Below are positions 34,001 to 38,308 of a stretch of DNA of 38,308 nucleotides, one piece after another. How positions within the stretch are numbered: position 1 is the first letter of the stretch; each line of letters begins with the position of its first letter. Below the pieces are notes generated by a model that saw only the letters and a program-made list of their open reading frames with translations, searched no databases and had not been told where the DNA came from. A program made the position numbers and the translations under genes. This stretch comes from Lewinellaceae bacterium (GTDB taxonomy: Bacteria; Bacteroidota; Bacteroidia; Chitinophagales; Saprospiraceae), in the NCBI GenBank assembly GCA_947459655.1, contig CANHEE010000014.1:1-38308 (forward strand). Direction: 5' to 3'.

Positions 34001-35013
34001 GCATACTGACAGCGCCGCTTACCCCCGATGATTCCGGTATAGGCCAGTCCGGAACCAATGCCAATCCCTACACTAACCCCGGGTATGGCTTCAGAAGACT
34101 CCAATACACTGAGTGCAAACCCCAGCGCACGTTCAGTATTGTTTTCCCAGGAAAGCGGCGCGCCAAAAACAACCGGCATCACTGCGCCTTTGTCACCAAA
34201 TTCAATTTCCTTGAAGTATCCTGAATAATTTTCTGACAACTGCAGAACCGCTGCCGCAAAAACAGCCAGGGACTCGTTTGTGTCAGTGCCCCTCAGGGAG
34301 ATGAAAACAGCCACAATATCACGAAATTCACCCGACTGATTGAATTCCAAAACAGGTTGCGGGATAAACTGCCTGTATGCTTCAACGGCATATTCTCTGG
34401 CCGCGGATATTTCCTTGAAGTATTTTCCCTCCTGAATGATGTATTCAAACAGAAAAAAGCCATCGCCAAGGTTCCGTGCGCCTGAGTGCTGTCCGAGCAT
34501 AGCGATGAAATTTTCATCAGCAATAATCTGCTGCGCTCCTGCTCTCATCTGACCCTCAACGCTACCCTCAACTGCAGGGCCCCTGTAGTAGTAACTCCTG
34601 AGGGTTTTTCCGACAATTCCCCACTCTACGAGGCCGAAAGAAAGCCCTATTTTACAGCGGATTTCAAATTCATCTGAAAAGTGTCGCCCCTCAAATTTAC
34701 CGATGAAATCCCGGGCAAGCCAAAGCAGTTCATCTGCTGTCGTATCTGTTTTTGGGAAAATCGCATTGAAAGCATCACCCGCGAAACAAGGGATGAATCC
34801 ACCATGCGCATACACCAGATCCACAAGAGGTTCAAAAATACTGTTCAGAATATTGGAAAGCCGCTCTGCGCCATGCGTACCATGCCGCAGAAGTGCCTCT
34901 GTCATGGCGGTAAATCCGGAAAGATCAATTAAAAGGGTAAAGGCTTCAAAACTGCCTGAAATTTGCCCCTTTTCAAAATTATCGAGGATAGTATCCGGAA
35001 TTAATGGCTTCAA
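31003..35013 (-). CDS. Soluble adenylyl cyclase-like protein: two class III cyclase domains, NTPase, TPR repeats
   Basis: 1336 residues, no membrane helix. Cyclase domain 1 (about 22-190) has both metal-binding aspartates: D30 in LLIDLSGF and D80 in CFAGDAFNAIF. Domain 2 (about 230-395) lacks the first Asp (VFISLRG) but keeps N345 and R349 in VGSRVNLASRL and a Lys at 275 in GDKGAVMPVVFG. Next comes an AAA_16-like NTPase with Walker A GEPGIGKS (438-445) and Walker B LIIEFEDWHWVD (around 578-588), then a winged-helix-like linker, and about ten TPRs (roughly 860-1310). This is the domain order of mammalian sAC (ADCY10) and of some bacterial LuxR-like regulators, but without a DNA-binding domain. 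It is expected to make cAMP in response to an internal or protein signal; this is not shown. It is convergent with fabG and divergent from dcd. Confidence 0.85.
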   Translation of the reverse strand: MKPLIPDTILDNFEKGQISGSFEAFTLLIDLSGFTAMTEALLRHGTHGAERLSNILNSIFEPLVDLVYAHGGFIPCFAGDAFNAIFPKTDTTADELLWLARDFIGKFEGRHFSDEFEIRCKIGLSFGLVEWGIVGKTLRSYYYRGPAVEGSVEGQMRAGAQQIIADENFIAMLGQHSGARNLGDGFFLFEYIIQEGKYFKEISAAREYAVEAYRQFIPQPVLEFNQSGEFRDIVAVFISLRGTDTNESLAVFAAAVLQLSENYSGYFKEIEFGDKGAVMPVVFGAPLSWENNTERALGFALSVLESSEAIPGVSVGIGIGSGLAYTGIIGGKRRCQYAAVGSRVNLASRLMAAAPDGQIYTDEASCRCAGFAFSNLGKLQYKGISDETSTFRLLRRGELAETSYDGPVAGRMEELALLQTFATPLLENRFAGIALISGEPGIGKSRLCHELKNALCGNHDMEYVLCLSDQILKKPFNPLVYALRNAFGQSGDRTYAENSEIFDRHFGALLNSLLESTGELADAVIRELLRTRSVLAGLSGIQIENSLWTQLDAKGRHENTKSAILNYFCARALLKPLIIEFEDWHWVDEETRSLLPDFIERLKQLPVLLLITSRYNDNGSKPVILPEVFYENNGIRQLTIDLSNLNQEAIRQMAEVRLGGRIDDAFLDFLQRSGNGNPFYTEQTLEYFSESALLEKTDGNWNIWDKTLKMSGSVNSVLMARVDRLPYPVKETIKAAAVIGREFEIPVLSEIMRRQHDFAEQNKNPQELLQEQVQTAERSQIWRPVSDIRYIFKHSLLREAVYDMQLGSRLKALHKLIAEAIVHVYGYTLEERFADLAFHYEQAGEVALTTEYLGKAADYACRNYQNAQALTYLEKLIAIHRKRSNNELIVSILLNKGEVEQLMGSWKAAETSFSAALKISLKSGEHLLSGRSRNALGTLLMMKGDYTQARCYFEDALQTMRQLQNGPGISKSLEGLGNLGFRQGDYESAKSHFLQSINILHQSDDTIINPQLVANLGLTYMNLNKYDEGVAVMQQHLPITESRNDRQGLAFLHTHLGIVYYEKGDYDAALLHYLDGLALSEELGNKFLESIALGGTGCIYEVRGEFSKAKSYFEEDLKLAQSLGDRQGMAIAYGLLGGHFVLTGDFDTALLYLEPNLKLCEELGYRKGLIRSLNTLAEIAFYSGNYTEAILYYQRSIAASGEIDNKLLQGIAMIDLCYIFLQTGELEKAAQLHREMEEHRKIVTKKTFHFRYMLLSAALCNVRHEKEEAAQILQDALKQHQLSAEEEAAVYDQLSAVFPNSDELKNKAISCYRSLYEKTPKYLYRHRMGKLSGEAS

Positions 35014-35056
35014 TTAAAAAAGATATGCCCTGTTTGATCAGAAAAATGATGGGTGG

Positions 35057-35064
35057 CAAATTTA
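35057..35064 (-). promoter_or_regulatory. -7 box (TAAATTTG) for the cyclase gene
   Basis: Read leftward, TAAATTTG fits TAnnTTTG. It lies 43 bases before the start codon (35011-35013), giving a leader of about 37 nt. No -33 TTG was found. Confidence 0.35.
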
Positions 35065-35155
35065 GTATTTATTGTGCCACCATACATCAGATTTAGCTTT
35101 ATTTTGAGGGATATCACATTTATTCCATGTAATTTTACCCTCCAAATTTTGAAAA

Positions 35156-35692
35156 ATGATACTATCTGACAAGAAAATAATGGAGGCAATTGCCGAGGGA
35201 AAAATCGTAATCGATCCCTTCCTACCGGAATGCCTCGGCACCAATTCCTACGATGTACACCTCAGTCCGTACCTGGCTGTATATACCGACCCCATACTTG
35301 ATGCCCGGAAGCATAACCGTATTGAAGACATTGTCATCCCTGAAGAGGGATATGTACTCGTGCCGGGCACACTCTACCTCGGATCTACCCTGGAGTACAC
35401 CGAAACACACCATACCGTGCCTTTCCTGGAAGGTAAATCCAGCATTGGACGCCTCGGAATTGACATCCATGCAACTGCCGGAAAAGGCGATGTCGGGTTC
35501 TGCAACTACTGGACCCTGGAAATTTCGTGCGTACACCCCGTACGGGTTTATGCCGGCATGCCCATCGGCCAGTTGATTTATTTTTGCGTTGAGGGAGACA
35601 TTGAAAACTACTACAACAAAAAACAAAATGCCAAATACAACCAGCGCACACCAAAACCGATGGAAAGCATGATGTGGAAAAACAAATTCTGA
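35156..35692 (+). CDS. dcd: dCTP deaminase
   Basis: 178 residues. It deaminates dCTP to dUTP, the main source of dUTP for thymidylate synthesis. MILSDKKIMEAIAEGKIVIDP and GTNSYDVHLSP open the protein as in the Dcd family. EGKSSIGRLGIDIHATAG is the core motif, followed by GDVGFCNYWTLEI, whose Glu is the expected general acid/base. AGMPIGQLIYF is the last conserved strand of the trimer fold. Length is close to other dcd proteins (about 175-195). The C-terminal tail (KPMESMMWKNKF) folds over the active site in homologues. The M3 peptidase gene follows 40 bases after the stop and may be in one operon with it. Confidence 0.93.
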   Translation: MILSDKKIMEAIAEGKIVIDPFLPECLGTNSYDVHLSPYLAVYTDPILDARKHNRIEDIVIPEEGYVLVPGTLYLGSTLEYTETHHTVPFLEGKSSIGRLGIDIHATAGKGDVGFCNYWTLEISCVHPVRVYAGMPIGQLIYFCVEGDIENYYNKKQNAKYNQRTPKPMESMMWKNKF

Positions 35693-35732
35693 CCTGTGTT
35701 GCAATCATTCCTTTAAACCCAACCCTGTAACG

Positions 35733-37427
35733 ATGAATTTCAACGACTTCAGCTATCTGCGTCCCGACATGACCTCGTTCGGGAAGAATTTTAACGAAAA
35801 ACTTCAGGTGTTCGAAACCGAAAAGAACCTGACCGTTCTGGAGGATACATTTAACGAACTGAATAAAATGCGGGAATCTTTTGATACCATGTTTAATATT
35901 GGGTACATTAGACATTCCATCGATACGAAAGACGGTTTCTACGAAAAGGAAAACGATTTTTTCAACGAGACACTCCCCGAATACCAGGCGCTTACAACCA
36001 GATTCTACGAGGCATTGCTGCGCTCTCCGCTGAAAAATCTGTTGAAGCAGAAGTATGGCAAACAGCTGTTTGTCATCGCAGAGGCAAGTCAGAAAACTTT
36101 CAACGATTCCATCGTGGAAGACCTACAGGTGGAAAACAGAAACAGTAGCGAATACACCAAATTAAAAGCCGCGGCAGAGATTAAAATCAATGATAAAACC
36201 TACAACCTCTCCGGTTTAATACCCCTGGAAAGCGGCGCCGACAGAGATTTGAGAAAAAACGCGGCGCACGCAAAATGGCAGTTTTTTGCCGAAAACAGGG
36301 AAAAAACAGAGGGCATCTTCGATGAACTCGTAAAAACACGACATAAAATCGCCACAAAACTTGGCTACAAGAATTTTGTGGAGCTGGGTTATCTGCGAAT
36401 GCTCCGGTCAGATTACAACGCAGAGATGGTGGCTGTATTTAGAAAACAGATTCAGGACCATATCGTACCCATCGCAACCCGCCTGTATGAGCGACAGGCC
36501 AAAAGAATCGGCGTTCCGAATCTGAAAATATACGACGAAGAGTTCAAGTTCAAATCGGGAAATCCGGCTCCAAAAGGCTCGCCGGAATGGATAGAGGATA
36601 ATGCAGACAAAATGTACAGCGAATTGTCGCCCGAGACAGCAGAGTTTTTCAGGTTTATGCAGACCGGAAAACTGATGGACCTCATTAACAGGGACGGAAA
36701 GGCGACGGGTGGCTATTGCACTTATATCGCAGAGCACAAGGCTCCTTTTATATTCTCTAATTTCAACGGTACCAGTGGTGATATCGATGTACTGACCCAC
36801 GAAGCGGGACACGCCTTTCAGGTGTACCGAAGCAGAAACTTTGGCATTCCGGAGTTCCACTGGCCGACATACGAGTCTTGCGAAATTCATTCCATGAGCA
36901 TGGAGTTTTTCACCTGGCCATGGATGCACCTGTTTTTTCAACGGGATGCCGACAAATACAAGTTCATGCACCTGGCGGCAGCGCTTCAGTTTCTGCCATA
37001 CGGGGTGGCCGTTGACGAATTCCAGCATGTCATTTATCAAAATCCGGACCTGTCAACTGCCGAACGAAACAAGGCCTGGAAGGAGATAGAAAAAAAATAC
37101 CTTCCCCACCGCGATTACGACGGTATAGCCTTTCTGGAAAATGGCGGTTTTTGGCAGAAGCAGAACCATATTTTCAATTCTCCGTTCTATTACATAGACT
37201 ATGCACTGGCGCAAATCTGTGCTTTTCAGTTCTGGAAAAAAGATCAGGAAGATCATCGGTCGGCCTGGGAAGATTATATCCGGTTGTGCAACGCCGGAGG
37301 GAGTCTGTCGTTTCTGGAGCTGGTCAAGCTTGCCAACTTGACATCTCCATTCGAAGAATCCTGCGTGGCAGAAGTTGTCGGAGAGATTGATAAATGGCTT
37401 GAAAGCGTGGATGACAGTGAATTTTAG
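35733..37427 (+). CDS. M3-family oligoendopeptidase (PepF-like)
   Basis: 564 residues, cytoplasmic, no signal peptide. The zinc site HEAGH lies at residues 356-360 in LTHEAGHAFQ, and the following ESCEIHSMSMEFF supplies the third ligand region. NFNGTSGDIDVLTHEAGHAF is the family's usual run-up. YIDYALAQICAFQFW and AGGSLSFLELVKLA close the domain. M3 peptidases trim short peptides in the cytoplasm. PepF-type members act on 7-17-residue peptides. It follows dcd by 40 bases with no terminator between and precedes nadK by 57 bases. Operon membership is likely but not proved. Confidence 0.92.
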   Translation: MNFNDFSYLRPDMTSFGKNFNEKLQVFETEKNLTVLEDTFNELNKMRESFDTMFNIGYIRHSIDTKDGFYEKENDFFNETLPEYQALTTRFYEALLRSPLKNLLKQKYGKQLFVIAEASQKTFNDSIVEDLQVENRNSSEYTKLKAAAEIKINDKTYNLSGLIPLESGADRDLRKNAAHAKWQFFAENREKTEGIFDELVKTRHKIATKLGYKNFVELGYLRMLRSDYNAEMVAVFRKQIQDHIVPIATRLYERQAKRIGVPNLKIYDEEFKFKSGNPAPKGSPEWIEDNADKMYSELSPETAEFFRFMQTGKLMDLINRDGKATGGYCTYIAEHKAPFIFSNFNGTSGDIDVLTHEAGHAFQVYRSRNFGIPEFHWPTYESCEIHSMSMEFFTWPWMHLFFQRDADKYKFMHLAAALQFLPYGVAVDEFQHVIYQNPDLSTAERNKAWKEIEKKYLPHRDYDGIAFLENGGFWQKQNHIFNSPFYYIDYALAQICAFQFWKKDQEDHRSAWEDYIRLCNAGGSLSFLELVKLANLTSPFEESCVAEVVGEIDKWLESVDDSEF

Positions 37428-37428
37428 T

Positions 37429-37436
37429 TAACTTTG
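37429..37436 (+). promoter_or_regulatory. -7 box (TAACTTTG) for nadK
   Basis: TAACTTTG fits TAnnTTTG and lies directly after the M3 peptidase stop codon. It is 49 bases before the nadK ATG, for a leader of about 43 nt. No TTG at -33 spacing. Confidence 0.35.
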
Positions 37437-37484
37437 CATTTAACCGCTCCCATTGGCGCTAACTGATTTCACCCGTTCGTTTGT

Positions 37485-38308
37485 ATGCAGGTATTGATTT
37501 ACGGCACATTATTTAAGGAACAGGATATTCCATATATCCAATACCTGTTTGATACCCTGGATGCGACCGGTAGCAACGCCTTTATCTACAAATCCTATTT
37601 CGAACAGTTGCAATCCCACATCAATTTTCACAGGGATGTAGCCGTTTTCGAAAATACGCTGGACTTCAAATCGCACAAGATTGATTTTGTGGTAGCCGTG
37701 GGAGGCGATGGAACCATCCTACGCGCTGCGACGCTGATAAAAGATAGTGGCGTTCCCGTGCTGGGAATCAATATGGGACGACTTGGATACCTGGCAGACA
37801 TCGAAAAAGCGCTGCTCAACGATGCCATTCATGCATTAGATAAAGGTCTGTACAGAATCGAAGAACGCTCCCTGCTGTACCTCGAATCCAGTCACCCGCT
37901 TTTCGGAGATGCACCCTTTGCACTGAATGATTTCACTATTCTGAAAAGGGATACCTCCTCCATGATTACCATTCATGCCTATGTAAACGGGGCTTACCTG
38001 AATTCCTACTGGGCGGATGGTCTAATTGTGGCCACTCCAACCGGATCTACAGGTTACTCGCTGAGCTGTGGCGGTCCGATTGTCTTTCCAAACTCTTCCA
38101 ATTTTGTCATCACGCCTGTAGCACCGCACAACCTAAACGTCAGACCCGTCGTAATTTCAGACTCTTCGGTCATTTCTTTTGAAGTAGAGGGTCGTACAGA
38201 CAATTTTTTGTGCACCCTCGATGCGCGATTTGAAACCATCACCTCCGAATTTCAGATTGCCGTTAGAAAGGCCGATTTCACCCTGCAACTTGTGCAGATG
38301 CAGGACCA
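37485..38308 (+). CDS. nadK: NAD kinase, 5' part (runs off the right edge)
   Basis: 274 codons are visible and the frame is still open at the last base, so the C-terminus is missing; a full-length protein is usually 290-300 residues. The enzyme phosphorylates NAD to NADP. Motifs are VGGDGTILRA (GGDGT at 73-77), PVLGINMGRLGYLADI, the conserved ALNDF, and ATPTGSTGYSLSCGGPI (TPTGSTGYS at 184-192). The start at 37485 gives MQVLIYGTLFKEQD, a typical N-terminus. It lies 57 bases after the M3 peptidase gene. Only the last 20 or so residues should be lost to the window edge. Confidence 0.94.
   Translation, partial: MQVLIYGTLFKEQDIPYIQYLFDTLDATGSNAFIYKSYFEQLQSHINFHRDVAVFENTLDFKSHKIDFVVAVGGDGTILRAATLIKDSGVPVLGINMGRLGYLADIEKALLNDAIHALDKGLYRIEERSLLYLESSHPLFGDAPFALNDFTILKRDTSSMITIHAYVNGAYLNSYWADGLIVATPTGSTGYSLSCGGPIVFPNSSNFVITPVAPHNLNVRPVVISDSSVISFEVEGRTDNFLCTLDARFETITSEFQIAVRKADFTLQLVQMQD

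Noticed and set aside
35222-35915. Long leftward open frames across dcd and the M3 peptidase gene
   Set aside because: They lie antisense to two well-supported genes, have no recognisable domain and read like reverse frames of coding sequence.
1-38308. CRISPR array, prophage or insertion sequence
   Set aside because: No regularly spaced repeats, transposase, integrase or phage genes were seen anywhere in the window.

Overview
The window looks like a chromosomal segment of a free-living Bacteroidota bacterium, probably from a Chitinophagales- or Saprospiria-like lineage. The reasons are promoters of the TTTG / TAnnTTTG type, almost no Shine-Dalgarno sequences, an E1 alpha/beta fusion 2-oxoacid dehydrogenase, an OmpA protein with a carbohydrate-binding-like front half, a type III pantothenate kinase, AsmA-like and Omp85-like envelope proteins, and a GH57/DUF3536 enzyme. 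The taxonomic placement is inferred from gene content, because no rRNA is present. Genes are dense on both strands, and most are housekeeping or envelope genes.

Layout. 1-2.1 kb: end of a DUF2520 protein, then a leftward OmpA protein and rsmG. 2.3-8.1 kb: GH57 enzyme, a leftward tRNA-Gln with its own promoter and terminator, a leftward EamA exporter, and the E1 fusion ending in a bidirectional terminator. 8.1-10.1 kb: two leftward exported proteins of unknown function. 10.2-14.8 kb: a rightward run of coaX, an outer-membrane barrel protein, an Omp85-like protein and udk. 14.8-17.3 kb: leftward PlsC-like acyltransferase, LD-carboxypeptidase and an AT-rich HEPN/MNT pair. 17.5-23.3 kb: rightward mevalonate-kinase-like GHMP kinase, a 500-bp intergenic region with strong secondary structure, htpG, a TraB/GumN protein and a DEAD-box helicase. 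23.4-24.5 kb: a leftward membrane-anchored protein. 24.7-30.9 kb: dnaB, a DUF486 membrane protein, a large AsmA-like protein and fabG. 31.0-35.0 kb: a leftward 1336-residue protein with two cyclase domains, an ATPase and TPRs. 35.2-38.3 kb: dcd, an M3 peptidase and the start of nadK, which runs off the right edge.

How the genes fit together. There is no single large pathway. There are clusters of envelope biogenesis (OmpA, barrel, Omp85, AsmA, PlsC, LD-carboxypeptidase), nucleotide and cofactor metabolism (coaX, udk, dcd, nadK), information processing (rsmG, tRNA-Gln, helicase, dnaB) and stress response (htpG, helicase). Four observations merit most attention. (1) A leftward candidate small RNA at about 18441-18656, with a -7-like box, several hairpins and a hairpin-plus-U-tract end. 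(2) A strong intrinsic terminator lying inside the signal-peptide codons of the Omp85-like gene. (3) A bacterial protein with the domain order of mammalian soluble adenylyl cyclase, in which one cyclase domain keeps the metal aspartates and the other keeps the Asn/Arg pair. (4) The AT-rich HEPN/MNT toxin-antitoxin-like pair. I found no CRISPR array, intact insertion sequence, prophage or rRNA.
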